DNA of 64,000 nucleotides from Actinacidiphila yeochonensis CN732 (GCF_000745345.1 NZ_JQNR01000005.1:558001-622000), one strand, 5' to 3'; shown: positions 44,715-53,996, counted from the first letter of the stretch. Numbers and translations are program-made. Notes: a model not told the origin generated them from the sequence alone.

Positions 44715-47700
44715 TTACTGCCCCCGCACCCGCGCAGCGCGCTCCTTGAGTTCTGCCTCCCGCAGCAGCTCCTCCTGCTGAGCCCGACCCGCTGTGGCGA
44801 CGGAGGCGAGGGCGGGAACGCGTGTTGAGAGGGTGATGAAGTAGTCGATGAGGTGCTGATGTCTGGCGGAGTCTTCACCCCACCAGGAGTCGACCCAAGC
44901 GACGTTGGCCGCGATGCGAGCGGGGGGTACGCCGTGGTCGAGGAGCAGCGGGCCGAGGCGCTCCAGGGTCTCGTTGCGCTGTCCCACGAGGGTTTCGAGG
45001 AGGTTGTCGGGAGTAACGGCGCAGTCGTGGAGCAGACGCTCCGCCAAGTCGCGGTCTGAACCGACAAGCTGGATGAGTGGACTATGGCCGATGCGCGGGA
45101 GGCCGGCGCAGCGGACGGAAAGCCGGTAACGGTGCGCCTGTGGAAGGCGGTCCAGGTGGAGATCGCAGCCGTGGGGTTCAGGGGCAACGAAATACCCGCG
45201 GTTGGCCATTTCGCCGAGCCGTTCAGTGTACCACGCTTCGAGCAGATCAGGATCATGGTCGGCTAGATGACCGAGCAACTGCCCTACACGCCAGTGGTCG
45301 TGCTGGGACAGGTCCTCGGGGCGGAGGTGCTGCACAGCGTCGCGCCAAGCAGAGCGCCAGATTTCCGGCAGTGAGGGGCCGTGGGGTTGGCCAACGGCGA
45401 AGGTGACCGCCGCGCTGCTGGCGATTGTGGGAATCGGATGGAGCAGTAGACGGTGCAGCACCTCGTTCGGCTTGTCCTGGATGAATAGCGAGTCGAGCAG
45501 CCAGGCGTCCTCCGTGCGCATCGCCCCGATCACGAACTCGGCAGCCTCGTCATCTTCACCTCGTCCGAGGACGGTCGAGATGACGCCAGGCCTGAAGCGG
45601 GGATCATCCAGTGCAGCGGTGAGGACATCTGCCGACAACGTGCCGGGCGAGGTGGTGAGCCATCGGGTCAATGCGGCGCGAAGCATGAGTGGGCTACCAG
45701 CTGCGGTGGCGGCTGCGTGCCAGGAAGCGGGATCGGCGAGGTGAGGCACCATTCGGTCGGATACCCAGACGCCGCCCCCGTGGTCGCCGGCAAGCTCGGA
45801 TTGGTCAACCAGTGCGTCGAATCTCACGACTCCGTCGAGCGGTCCGAGCGCAGCGATCTTCTGTGCGAGGGCTTCCACTGCGTGGGCCCGGCCTTGTGCG
45901 GCTTCATCGCGGGTATCCATGTGGCCCCAACGACTCCAGCCGGTGAAAGACTCCAAGTCAGGGTCGACGTCCAGCTCCCGGAGCCTGCGACCCCTGTCGC
46001 CGCCGCGGGCGTATGCAGCGTTGAGCATGCGCCGGGCACGGAGGGCCAGCCCAGGAAAGGTCTGGAGCAGGGGATGCAGTGCGGCCAGGATGCGAGCTCC
46101 TCCCTCCGCTCCCTGGCCCTTCTGCGCCTCGCTCGGTTCACCGTTGTGCGGCACGAACCCTTCTCCGAGTCGCACCCATGAGCCCGCCAAGTCCAATAGT
46201 GGAACCACCGCAGCCGGGGCGCTGCTCAGGTCATCCTGCCCTTCGGTATCTGCGAGAACGGGCACAACCTCCTCCCACAAGGAGATGAGTCGCGCCAGGT
46301 TTTCGGCGCTTTCGACACCCTGGGCGAGGGTGACCGTGTTCAGATCACCCGGGTCAGTCCAGTTCCCCGATGTTTCAATGGCGAAGACACTCGCCAGCAC
46401 CTCGGTGGCCACGGCCCAGTGCGACGGGGCGCGGTGAGTACGCAGCCACTCCAGCACTGGCCGCAGCAAGAGCCCTCGAATCTCGAACGCGGTTCCGAAA
46501 TCCGGGTCTATGGCATTGGCCACATCGCTGAGCACGCGCAGCGGGTGCTGAGGGGTGGAATGGCGCGGACGGTTGTCTCCCACTGCGAGGTCGAGCAGGC
46601 CCGTCACCGCCTCGGGCAGCAGATACTGAGCGGCCGACTGCGCAAGTTGACGGGCAGCGGCATCGCTCTGCGGATCGACGGTGATCCCATACATCTGCTC
46701 GGTCTCGCGCGGGCTGGCGAGGACCGTACGGGCCTGGGCGACAGCGAACTGAGCGGCTACCCGGTCCAGCCGGGCATATTCGGACACTACAGCGAAGGTT
46801 CCGGTGCCCCATTCGGTTGGCGTGGGCAGCATTCGGACCCAGGTATCGGCGGTCATCCGAGCGTCAGAGGAGGCCGAGACCCGGGCGGCGGACATCACGG
46901 CGGAGGCGAGGTCACGGTCCCGGTCTGGAAAGGCGTCGCAGAGGGTGGACCACGGCCTGCCTGCCGGCCGTGTGAAGAACCACCGGGCAATCAGCGGTGC
47001 GCGCAGTGCAGGTTGCAGGTGCCAGACACCGTTGACAGTCTCAACGAGGCCATTGCGCGCGAGGCGCTCCATGAGGCCGGACATGCTGGCCGGCGGCTCG
47101 CCGACAAGAGGCGCGAGCGCGTACAGCGTCTCGCTGGAAGCCCCTCCCAGTGCCGCTACACAGGCCAGAGCATCGACGGCCGTCTCGGACTCGGTAATAC
47201 GGCGGAGGTGTCGTTCTACGTTCGCCAGGTGCGCTGCGCCGCTGGCCACCTGACTGCCCTCGCCTTTGGCGAACATCTCACACAAGGTGAGGGCCCAGCC
47301 CGGCCGTCCGGCCGCCTGGTCGAGGACAACCATCCGGGCCCGGTGACCGGTGACGCCCAGTGAGGTGACCAGTGTGTTCATGTCGGATCGCTCCAACAGG
47401 TCAACGTCGACGCGGACAGCTTTGGGAAGGGCCGCTGTTACCTCGTCTGCCCTGTCAGGCCAGGTAGTCGCGACGATGGCGAAGGCATGCTCCGCCCCGT
47501 GACGCGCCCGCCGCAGCACGCGCATCTCATCGAGGCGAATGTGGGCGTCGTCCACGACAACGGCAGCGGGCCGGGTTTCCAGCAGCTCATCCAGAATGCG
47601 GTCCGCTTGCGCCTGCTCAAGGTAAGCGACCTGGCCTTCCAATTCGGTGGTGAGCCTCGTCTTACCCACACCAGGCACGCCCACCAGCACGACATCCCGG

Positions 47701-48269
47701 CCCTGGGCGACAGTGTCGGCAAGCGTGGCGAGAGTGGCTTCCCGTCCGAGGAGGTCGGTTCGGTCATCCAGGTCCTCCGGCAGGTCCAGCGGCCGATCAA
47801 GCAGAGCACCCAGCTCTCCTCTGATGCCGAGGAGGCTGAACCGCCACACCGGCTCGGTGGCGAGGCGAGTAGCAAACCAGTCCTGGGCATAGATGTGCGG
47901 TGCTGGGAGGCCGCGTTCGGTACACAGCCGATCCATGTTCGCGCGCTTTGTTGCGTCCGCCGGTTGCGAACAGGCCATCACGATCAGATCGGCCTGCACA
48001 TCCTCTTCGTGCATTCTGCGAAGGCCCCTGCGCAGGTTCGCCACCGGATCACCGGTGGTGACTAGCAGACGCCCACGAGCGTCCACGTCCTCAAATCCCC
48101 ACGGAAAGTAGATATCGGCGTCGCGGCCGAAGTCATGCCCGCCTTCAACCGCGGATAGACCCGGGTACTGCGATTGCAGGAGTGCACAGGCACAGCGTTC
48201 GAACTCCGTTGGGTGGATAGCCTGTTCGCCCAACGCCCGGCGTACGCGTGCCACGAGATCCATGGCCAT
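44715..48269 (-). CDS. Nuclease-like/STAND NTPase, candidate anti-phage protein
   Basis: 1184 residues from ATG 48269 (MAMDLVARVRR); earlier frame starts would add a basic leader. Residues 18-135 resemble a Mrr-like PD-(D/E)XK fold: TEFERCACALL, EGGHDFGRDADIYFP (Asp50) and LLVTTGDPVANLRRG, though the catalytic Lys is not obvious. The STAND NTPase has Walker A GVPGVGKT (197-204) and Walker B AVVVDDAH (near 240). The remaining 750 residues are helical repeats with leucine/alanine periodicity and no catalytic motif, probably a sensor. This architecture resembles Avs-type immune NTPases, but I cannot assign a known type. Lower G+C than neighbours supports transfer. It is the only large gene of the tRNA-Thr element. 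Confidence 0.85.
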   Translation of the reverse strand: MAMDLVARVRRALGEQAIHPTEFERCACALLQSQYPGLSAVEGGHDFGRDADIYFPWGFEDVDARGRLLVTTGDPVANLRRGLRRMHEEDVQADLIVMACSQPADATKRANMDRLCTERGLPAPHIYAQDWFATRLATEPVWRFSLLGIRGELGALLDRPLDLPEDLDDRTDLLGREATLATLADTVAQGRDVVLVGVPGVGKTRLTTELEGQVAYLEQAQADRILDELLETRPAAVVVDDAHIRLDEMRVLRRARHGAEHAFAIVATTWPDRADEVTAALPKAVRVDVDLLERSDMNTLVTSLGVTGHRARMVVLDQAAGRPGWALTLCEMFAKGEGSQVASGAAHLANVERHLRRITESETAVDALACVAALGGASSETLYALAPLVGEPPASMSGLMERLARNGLVETVNGVWHLQPALRAPLIARWFFTRPAGRPWSTLCDAFPDRDRDLASAVMSAARVSASSDARMTADTWVRMLPTPTEWGTGTFAVVSEYARLDRVAAQFAVAQARTVLASPRETEQMYGITVDPQSDAAARQLAQSAAQYLLPEAVTGLLDLAVGDNRPRHSTPQHPLRVLSDVANAIDPDFGTAFEIRGLLLRPVLEWLRTHRAPSHWAVATEVLASVFAIETSGNWTDPGDLNTVTLAQGVESAENLARLISLWEEVVPVLADTEGQDDLSSAPAAVVPLLDLAGSWVRLGEGFVPHNGEPSEAQKGQGAEGGARILAALHPLLQTFPGLALRARRMLNAAYARGGDRGRRLRELDVDPDLESFTGWSRWGHMDTRDEAAQGRAHAVEALAQKIAALGPLDGVVRFDALVDQSELAGDHGGGVWVSDRMVPHLADPASWHAAATAAGSPLMLRAALTRWLTTSPGTLSADVLTAALDDPRFRPGVISTVLGRGEDDEAAEFVIGAMRTEDAWLLDSLFIQDKPNEVLHRLLLHPIPTIASSAAVTFAVGQPHGPSLPEIWRSAWRDAVQHLRPEDLSQHDHWRVGQLLGHLADHDPDLLEAWYTERLGEMANRGYFVAPEPHGCDLHLDRLPQAHRYRLSVRCAGLPRIGHSPLIQLVGSDRDLAERLLHDCAVTPDNLLETLVGQRNETLERLGPLLLDHGVPPARIAANVAWVDSWWGEDSARHQHLIDYFITLSTRVPALASVATAGRAQQEELLREAELKERAARVRGQ

Positions 48270-48806
48270 TAATGCTACGCGCACCTTGCACCGTACTGAT
48301 ACCGTTTGCCGCTCGTCGCCCGGCTGATGACAGGCCACGCACCCTGGGATCCGGGGATGACGAGAGCGCCGAACCTATAGTGCTGGTCTCGCTCTCGAAT
48401 GGGCCGACGCTCCCGCATCCGCCGACGCAGCCGCTCCATCTGCGCCCGCAGATCAGCTACGGAGTGTTCTCACGGGCAATCTTCGCCAGGGCCCTAGCCG
48501 GACGTGAGATCTGTCAGGACCGGACAGTCTCGGCGACGCCGGTCGTTCCATCGGCGACCGGTGGATTTCACCCTCGCCCCGGGGCCCGCGAGAGGCCCTG
48601 ATGGAGTGTCACGCACGACTGTCCACCGGGTGTCCACCGGGATACTTTCCGCCAGCATGATCCATCCTCTACGAGCAGAAAAAAGGCCAGGTCAGAGTGC
48701 TGGATCGTCGATCTCGTCACAGAAACCGAACCTCCGACCTACGCATTACGATGCACAGACGGACGGTGCCCGATTTACCCAGCTTCCAAGGCCAATAACA
48801 CCAAGA
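48270..48806. other. Right end of the element, no gene, with decayed att copy
   Basis: About 540 bp. It contains the STAND promoter region, then sequence without a supported frame. At 48726-48756 it carries a degenerate copy of the attachment site: gacctacgcattacga is identical to the tRNA-Thr anticodon arm, with about 10 further matching bases on each side. No integrase or excisionase gene was found. Confidence 0.6.
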
Positions 48807-48836
48807 AACCCCAGGTCAAAGGCTTGACCTGGGGTT
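48807..48836 (-). terminator. Terminator hairpin of tRNA-Thr
   Basis: Arms aaccccaggtcaa (48807-48819) and its exact complement (48824-48836) with loop aggc, followed on the minus strand by ttggtgttattgg. It begins six bases after the tRNA 3' end. Confidence 0.75.
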
Positions 48837-48840
48837 CACC

Positions 48841-48886
48841 ATGGAGCCGCCTTCGGGATTCGAACCCGAGACCTACGCATTACGAG
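48841..48886. repeat. Right attachment site within tRNA-Thr
   Basis: 46-bp exact copy of 43424-43469. Together the two copies bound an element of about 5.46 kb. The tRNA gene is kept intact on this side. Confidence 0.9.
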
Positions 48887-48918
48887 TGCGTTGCTCTGGC
48901 CAACTGAGCTAAGGCGGC
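48842..48918 (-). tRNA. tRNA-Thr(CGT)
   Basis: 77 nt including an encoded CCA. Acceptor GCCGCCT pairs with AGGCGGC, discriminator T; anticodon stem ACGCA/TGCGT with loop CTCGTAA gives anticodon CGT (48882-48884 on the plus strand, reading acg); T loop GTTCGAATC. It reads ACG threonine codons. The gene is the insertion site of the element to its left. Confidence 0.97.
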
Positions 48919-49081
48919 TTGGTACGGCCTTGTGGGTCGCACCGGTACTGCGGGGGCTGCCACCGAGGGTGGCAGGCGCAGCGGGGGAAAGTCTACAGGG
49001 TTCTGCGGGGTGCTCCGTACGAGCGCCCGACGTGGGGCCGAGGTGGGGCCGAGGAGCCCCGGCCTGGGGGGTGGACGCTGG

Positions 49082-50665
49082 TCAGGTGCAGGTCTTGTGG
49101 GCCGGGGGGACGGTGCCCTTGAGGAGGTAGGCGTTCACGGCGTCGTCGATGCAGGTGGAGCCGCGCGCGTAGGCGGTGTGGCCGTCGCCGTCGTAGGTCA
49201 GCAGGTGGCCGGAGGAGAGCTGCGAGGCCAGGGACTGGGCCTCGCCGTAGGGCGTGGCGGGGTCGCGGGTGGTGCCGACGACCAGGATGGGGGCCGCGCC
49301 CTTGGCGGTGATCTTCGCGGCTTGGCCGGTCGGGTGGACGGGCCAGTACGCGCAGCTCAGCGAGGACCAGGCCAGGGCCTTGCCGAAGGTCGGGGACGCC
49401 TTCTCGAAGGACGGGATCGCCTTCTCGACCGCGGCCGGGGACTTCGCCGCCGGGGGGAGGTCGAGGCAGTTCACAGCCGCGTTGGCGTACATCAGATTGC
49501 TGTACTTACCGTCCTCGTCGCGCTCGAAGTAGCTGTCGGAGAGCTTCAGCAGCTGCGCGCCGTCGCCCTTCTTCGCGGCGGTCAGCGCCTCACGCAGGGT
49601 GGGCCAGGTGGACTGGTCGTACATCGCGGTGAGCACGCCCGCGAAGCCCAGGGCCTCGGTGAGGGGGCGGCCCAGGGAGCCGGTCTTGAGCGGGTGCGCG
49701 TCCAGCGAGGCGAACATGGCGTCGAGGCGCTTGCCCGCGTCCGTCGCGGAGGTCGTGCCGAGCGGGCAGTCCGCGCGCCGCACGCAGTCCTTGGCGAACG
49801 CGTCGAACGCCACCTGGAAGCCGCCGGCCTGGGTGCGGCTGCTCTGGAGGGCGTCGATCGAGGGGTCCATCGCGCCGTCCAGCACCAGGTGGCCGACGTT
49901 CTTCGGGAACAGCCCGGCGTAGGTGGCGCCGAGGAAGGTGCCGTAGGACTTGCCGACGTAGGTGAGCTTCTTGTCGCCGAGGAGCGCGCGCAGGACGTCC
50001 ATGTCGCGGGCGGAGTCGACGGTCGACACGTGGGGCAGCAGCTTGCCGGAGCGGCTTTCGCAGCCCTTGGCGAAGGAGCGGTCGGCGGTGGCGAGGGCGG
50101 AGATCTCGTGCGCGTTGTCGGGGGTGGTGTCGACGGCGGTGAAGGCGTCCATCTGCTTGTCGGACAGGCATTCCACCGGTGCGCTCCGGGCGACGCCGCG
50201 CGGGTCGACGGCGACCATGTCGTAGCGCGAGGTCACGGCGGTGGGGTACCCGAAGGCGGCGTAGCTGAGGTAGTCGATGGCCGAACCGCCTGGTCCGCCG
50301 GGGTTGACGAGGAGCGAGCCGAGCTTCTTGCCGGTGCCGGTGGCCTTCTTGCGGGAGACGGCGAGCTTGAGGTCGTCGGACGCGTCGGGGTGGGCGTAGT
50401 CGAGCGGCACCTTCATGGTGGCGCACTGGAAGCCGGCGCCGCCGCAGCCTTGCCAGTCGAGCTTCTGCTCGTAGTAGCGGGAGAGGTCCGGGGAGGGCGA
50501 CGGGGTGCCGGACGCCTGCGCGGCGGTCGCGCCGCTGGCCGGGGGCGCCGAGGCCGCGGCCCGGTGGCCGCCCCCTCCCGAGCAGGCGGTCAGGAGCAGC
50601 GCCGCCACCGCGAGGGCGGTGGCGGGGGTGCGCAGCAGGCGTAGGGCGTTCGTGGCGGCGGGCAT
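49082..50665 (-). CDS. Secreted lipoprotein peptidase, alpha/beta-hydrolase S33 type
   Basis: 527 residues. Lipobox LLTAC (Cys28) after a hydrophobic stretch, then a Gly/Ala/Ser linker. Tripeptidyl-aminopeptidase (Slp-like) family: LLVNPGGPGGSAIDY (oxyanion), AVDPRGVARSAPVEC, nucleophile GKSYGT, acid TTRDPATPY, base GDGHTAY. Such Streptomyces enzymes act outside the cell on peptides. Orientation with holB and the next hydrolase is conserved in Streptomyces chromosomes (recalled). Confidence 0.9.
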   Translation of the reverse strand: MPAATNALRLLRTPATALAVAALLLTACSGGGGHRAAASAPPASGATAAQASGTPSPSPDLSRYYEQKLDWQGCGGAGFQCATMKVPLDYAHPDASDDLKLAVSRKKATGTGKKLGSLLVNPGGPGGSAIDYLSYAAFGYPTAVTSRYDMVAVDPRGVARSAPVECLSDKQMDAFTAVDTTPDNAHEISALATADRSFAKGCESRSGKLLPHVSTVDSARDMDVLRALLGDKKLTYVGKSYGTFLGATYAGLFPKNVGHLVLDGAMDPSIDALQSSRTQAGGFQVAFDAFAKDCVRRADCPLGTTSATDAGKRLDAMFASLDAHPLKTGSLGRPLTEALGFAGVLTAMYDQSTWPTLREALTAAKKGDGAQLLKLSDSYFERDEDGKYSNLMYANAAVNCLDLPPAAKSPAAVEKAIPSFEKASPTFGKALAWSSLSCAYWPVHPTGQAAKITAKGAAPILVVGTTRDPATPYGEAQSLASQLSSGHLLTYDGDGHTAYARGSTCIDDAVNAYLLKGTVPPAHKTCT

Positions 50666-50760
50666 TGGCGGCTCGGTCCTCCCGTTGGATGTGCCCGAGC
50701 GTATCCGGAGGCGGGCTCCCAGGACCGGCTGCCGTGTCGCCTTTCGAGTGATTCAGATGC

Positions 50761-52395
50761 TTACAGCTGGTTTTTCGGTGTGACGGGGTGGAAGGTGGGA
50801 ATTGAACGGATGAGCGAGCGGATCGCCGGGGTGTGGGCGCTCGCGAGGTCGGGTGCGGAGTGGGCCGCGGGGTTCGCGGAGCGGTGCGAGGAGTCGGCGG
50901 AGGAGTGCGTCGCTGAGTGGGTCGGGGAACGGGGCGCGGAATGGGCCGGGGAACGGGGCGCCGAGCGGTTCGGCGAGCGGTTGAGCGGGTGGGACGAGGA
51001 GGGTTTCGCGGTGGTGGGCGAGGGGTGGTTCGTGGTGTGGGAGTGGGATGGCGCCCGCGCGGGTGGACGGGCGGCGGCGGTAGGGGCGTGGGTGCGGGCT
51101 GGGGTGCGGGCTGGGGTGTGCGCGGCGGGTTGCCTGGCAGCGCGGGAGGGTGCGTGGGGTGAGGTGGCGGTGTGGGAGGCCGGGCCGCTGTGGGCTCCGC
51201 CGGTGACGGGGGCCGGGTGGGCGGAGGTGGCGGGGTGATCGGGCCGGATGTGGGCTGTCGGGGTGTGGCCGGCAGTTCCGGGTCGGTGGGGCGGGAGCGG
51301 GCTGGTCCGGGGCCGCATTGCCCGGGAAGGTGCGGAGGCCGGCGGCGTCCGGGGTGGGTGGGAGGTGCGGGACGGGCCGTCGAGCTTCTCGGTGAGGTAG
51401 GTGGCGACGTCCCGGAAGAGGGCGTCGTGGTCGGCCGCGCCGTCGAGCAGCCGGACGTGGTCGCCCCGCGGGTGCAGGGCGGTCCGGAGACGGTCGGCGG
51501 AGGCCCGCGCACCGGGCTGGTCGGCGCCGACGGCCAGGAGGAGCGCCGGGTACGGGCCGACGGGCGCGGCCAGGCCGGGGTAGGTGCCGGAGACTCCGGC
51601 GGCGGCACCGTAACGGCTGCGGTCCGCCAGCGCCTCCCGGATGGCGCAGAGTGCCAGCGGTCCGACGCCGACCAGGCCGCGGGCGGTACGCACGTTCAAC
51701 GCCCGGTAGCGGGAGCCGACTTCGGCGAGCACCGCACCGGCATCGGAGGCACAGGTGGGAGGCGTGACGAGGAGAAAGGCATCGGCCTGGCCGCGGGCTA
51801 CCTGAGCGGCGAAGGCGGCGTAGAGGCCGAGGTCGTCCGCGGCGGTGGCGTGGACGAGGGCGACGGGATAGGCGACACCGAGAGCGGAAGGAGAGGAGTA
51901 GTGGGGCGGCAGCCAGACGCGGGTGCCGTCGCGGAGGAGCTGGAGCGTGCCGTGGGCAGGATGGCCCAGCGTTCGGGCCTCGGACACCGGGGACGCGGAG
52001 GCGGACGGCGCGCGGACGGTCGGTGCCGGCGGCGGCGCCAGGTCATGGCGCGCGGCCACGGGCCGGGCGGACGCGGGTCCGGCCGCCGGTCCTGTTCCGA
52101 AGCCCGCGCGGAAGCCGGGCCCGTTCAGCAGCGGTACGGCCAGGCCGACGGCGGCCAGCGTGGCGGCTCCCGACACGCCGGCCCGCCACAGGGTGCCGCG
52201 GCGGTCGACGGGCAGCTCGTACGCCCGCCCGGCTCGCTCCCCGTGCCAGTGCCGCAGCGCCCGCAGCGCGAACAGCAAGGCCGCTCCGACGGCCATGACG
52301 AGGAGGAGGAACAGGACGGCACAGGCCACGGCGAGCCCCTTCGGACGGCTGCGGCCCCGCGGGGACACGGCGGACGGCGGGGTCGCTGCCTGCAC
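50761..52395 (-). CDS. Membrane-anchored alpha/beta-hydrolase-like protein with His/Ser/Pro-rich tail
   Basis: 544 residues from a GTG. One membrane helix (LAVACAVLFLLLVMAVGAAL) near residue 22, a second (AGVSGAATLAAVGLAVPLL) near 75, then an esterase/hydrolase-like core (RVWLPPHYSS, VALVHATAADDLG, VAAGVSGTYPG) that resembles putative esterases, but the nucleophile elbow is not clear. The last 190 residues are low-complexity, rich in His, Ser, Pro and Ala; codon bias stays high so I keep the whole frame. A competing plus-strand frame at 50780-51238 is rejected as a shadow. Confidence 0.65.
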   Translation of the reverse strand: MQAATPPSAVSPRGRSRPKGLAVACAVLFLLLVMAVGAALLFALRALRHWHGERAGRAYELPVDRRGTLWRAGVSGAATLAAVGLAVPLLNGPGFRAGFGTGPAAGPASARPVAARHDLAPPPAPTVRAPSASASPVSEARTLGHPAHGTLQLLRDGTRVWLPPHYSSPSALGVAYPVALVHATAADDLGLYAAFAAQVARGQADAFLLVTPPTCASDAGAVLAEVGSRYRALNVRTARGLVGVGPLALCAIREALADRSRYGAAAGVSGTYPGLAAPVGPYPALLLAVGADQPGARASADRLRTALHPRGDHVRLLDGAADHDALFRDVATYLTEKLDGPSRTSHPPRTPPASAPSRAMRPRTSPLPPHRPGTAGHTPTAHIRPDHPATSAHPAPVTGGAHSGPASHTATSPHAPSRAARQPAAHTPARTPARTHAPTAAARPPARAPSHSHTTNHPSPTTAKPSSSHPLNRSPNRSAPRSPAHSAPRSPTHSATHSSADSSHRSANPAAHSAPDLASAHTPAIRSLIRSIPTFHPVTPKNQL

Positions 52396-52682
52396 CTTGC
52401 AACGGTGCGGGCCGCCGGTCGGGGAGCCGGAGCGTACGGAGTTCCCTGATCACCCGAAGGCAGCACATCGGGCCTGTCGGTTGACCCGCTGCGGGATGAG
52501 CCGGCCCGTTGGACGCAGTCAGCGCAGGAGCAGGGCGGGACGTCGGTTGACCCGCCGTGGGTGAGCCGGCCTCTCCCCGCTGCTTCGTCCGTACGCCGTC
52601 CGTACACGTCGGTTGACCCGCTGCGGGGTGAGCCGGCGCTCGACCCGAGCGGACTGCAGCGGGCTCCAGCGCCCTCCGCGGC
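52396..52682. repeat. Three 29-30 bp direct repeats at 66-bp spacing
   Basis: Repeats at 52476-52505, 52542-52570 and 52608-52637, each gtcggttgacccgc plus a cgggtgagccggc-type end, with two or three differences. Gaps of 36 and 37 bp are unrelated in sequence. Each repeat holds an imperfect palindrome (cccgc-gcggg). Size and spacing resemble a three-unit CRISPR array, but no cas gene is in the window. It may instead be a multi-operator or a repeated element. Confidence 0.5.
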
Positions 52683-53996
52683 TCAGCCGGCGCGGAGGGA
52701 GAGGGTCATGGCTTCGACGGCGAGGAGGGGTGCGACGTTGCGGTCGAGGGCGTCGCGGCAGGCGAGGATCGCCTCGATGCGGCGCAGGCTCTGCTCGGGG
52801 CGGGAGGAGGAGGCGACACGCTCGATGCCGTCGAGCGCCTCCGCGTTGGCGACGCGCTCGGCGGGGGCGCCGAGCTGGAGGTTGAGGACGTCGCGGTAGA
52901 AGCCCGCGAGGTCGGTCAGGGCCAGGTCGAGGGTGTCGCGCTGGGTGCGGGTGGAGCGGCGCTTCTGGCGGTCGGCGAGGTCCTTCATCGCTCCGGCCGT
53001 GCCGCGCGGCATCCGGCCGCCGGTGGCCGCGCCGAGAGCGGCGCGCAGGTCCTCGGTCTCCTTGGCGTCGAGCTCCTCGGCGACGGCCTTGGCGTCCTCG
53101 GCCGCGGCGTCCACCAGTTGCTGGGCGGCCCGCAGGCAGCCTCCGACGTCGCTGACACGCAGCGGGAGGCGCAGCACCTCGGCGCGGCGGGCGCGAGCGT
53201 CCTCGTCGGTGGCCAGACGCCGGGCCCGCCCGATGTGGCCCTGGGTGGCGCGGGCCACGCGGGCGGCCAGGTCAGGGTCGATCCCGTCGCGGCGGGTCAG
53301 CACCTCGGCGACGGCCTCGGGGGCGGGCGTGCGCAGCGTGAGCAGGCGGCACCGGGAGCGGATGGTGGGCAGCGTGTCCTCCACCGAGGGCGCGCACAGC
53401 AGCCACACGGTACGGGGGGCGGGCTCCTCGACGGCCTTGAGCAGGACGTTCGCGGCACCCTCGGTGAGCCGGCCGGCGTCCTCCAGGACGATCACCTGCC
53501 AGCGCCCGCCCGCCGGGGAGAGGGAGGCGCGGCGGACCAGGTCGCGGGTCTCCTTGACGCCGATGGTCAGCAGGTCGGTGCGGACCGTCTCCACGTCGGC
53601 GTGGGTGCCGATCAGCGCGGTGTGGCAGCCGTCGCAGAATCCACAGCCGGGGGGCGCGCCGAGCTTGCGGTCCGGGCTGGTGCACTGGAGGGCGGCGGCG
53701 AAGGCGCGTGCGGCGGTGGCGCCCCCCGAGCCGGGCGGGCCGGTGAAGAGCCAGGCGTGCGTCATCCGGGAGGCGGTGGGCCGCGCGCTCTCGGGACCGA
53801 CGGCTCCGCCGGACCCTGCCGAAGCCGTCACCGCCGCGAGGCCGCCGGCGGCGTCCAGCCCGCCCGGGACGTCCTGGACGCCCGGGGACGCGGCGGCGGT
53901 GTGCTCGGCCTCGATCAGCGCGTCGGCCGACTGCGCCGCCGCTGTCAGTTCGGCGACCACGCGTGGCTGGCCCACCACGTCGTCCCACACGCTCAT
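52683..53996 (-). CDS. holB: DNA polymerase III subunit delta'
   Basis: 437 residues from MSVWDDVVGQPRVV. Clamp-loader fold: LFTGPPGSGGATAARAFA (degenerate P-loop, Lys replaced, normal for delta'), zinc site GCGFCDGC, VIVLEDAGRLTEGAANVLLK, RSRCRLLTLRTPAPEAV. A 45-residue Ala/Gly-rich insert after residue 30 is usual in Streptomyces. Longer upstream starts are rejected. It is a subunit of the replication clamp loader. Confidence 0.93.
   Translation of the reverse strand: MSVWDDVVGQPRVVAELTAAAQSADALIEAEHTAAASPGVQDVPGGLDAAGGLAAVTASAGSGGAVGPESARPTASRMTHAWLFTGPPGSGGATAARAFAAALQCTSPDRKLGAPPGCGFCDGCHTALIGTHADVETVRTDLLTIGVKETRDLVRRASLSPAGGRWQVIVLEDAGRLTEGAANVLLKAVEEPAPRTVWLLCAPSVEDTLPTIRSRCRLLTLRTPAPEAVAEVLTRRDGIDPDLAARVARATQGHIGRARRLATDEDARARRAEVLRLPLRVSDVGGCLRAAQQLVDAAAEDAKAVAEELDAKETEDLRAALGAATGGRMPRGTAGAMKDLADRQKRRSTRTQRDTLDLALTDLAGFYRDVLNLQLGAPAERVANAEALDGIERVASSSRPEQSLRRIEAILACRDALDRNVAPLLAVEAMTLSLRAG

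Noticed and set aside
48504..48827. Possible integrase remnant at the right end of the element
   Set aside because: The frame is Arg/Pro/Ser-rich with no tyrosine-recombinase motif (R...HxxR...Y).
50780..51238. Plus-strand frame rich in Gly, Glu and Trp
   Set aside because: Antisense to the His/Ser/Pro tail of the hydrolase gene; repeats are a by-product of that low-complexity sequence. Kept as a doubt in that entry.
52683..53996. Inactive holB because of the missing P-loop lysine
   Set aside because: Delta' subunits normally have degenerate P-loops; the rest of the protein is intact.
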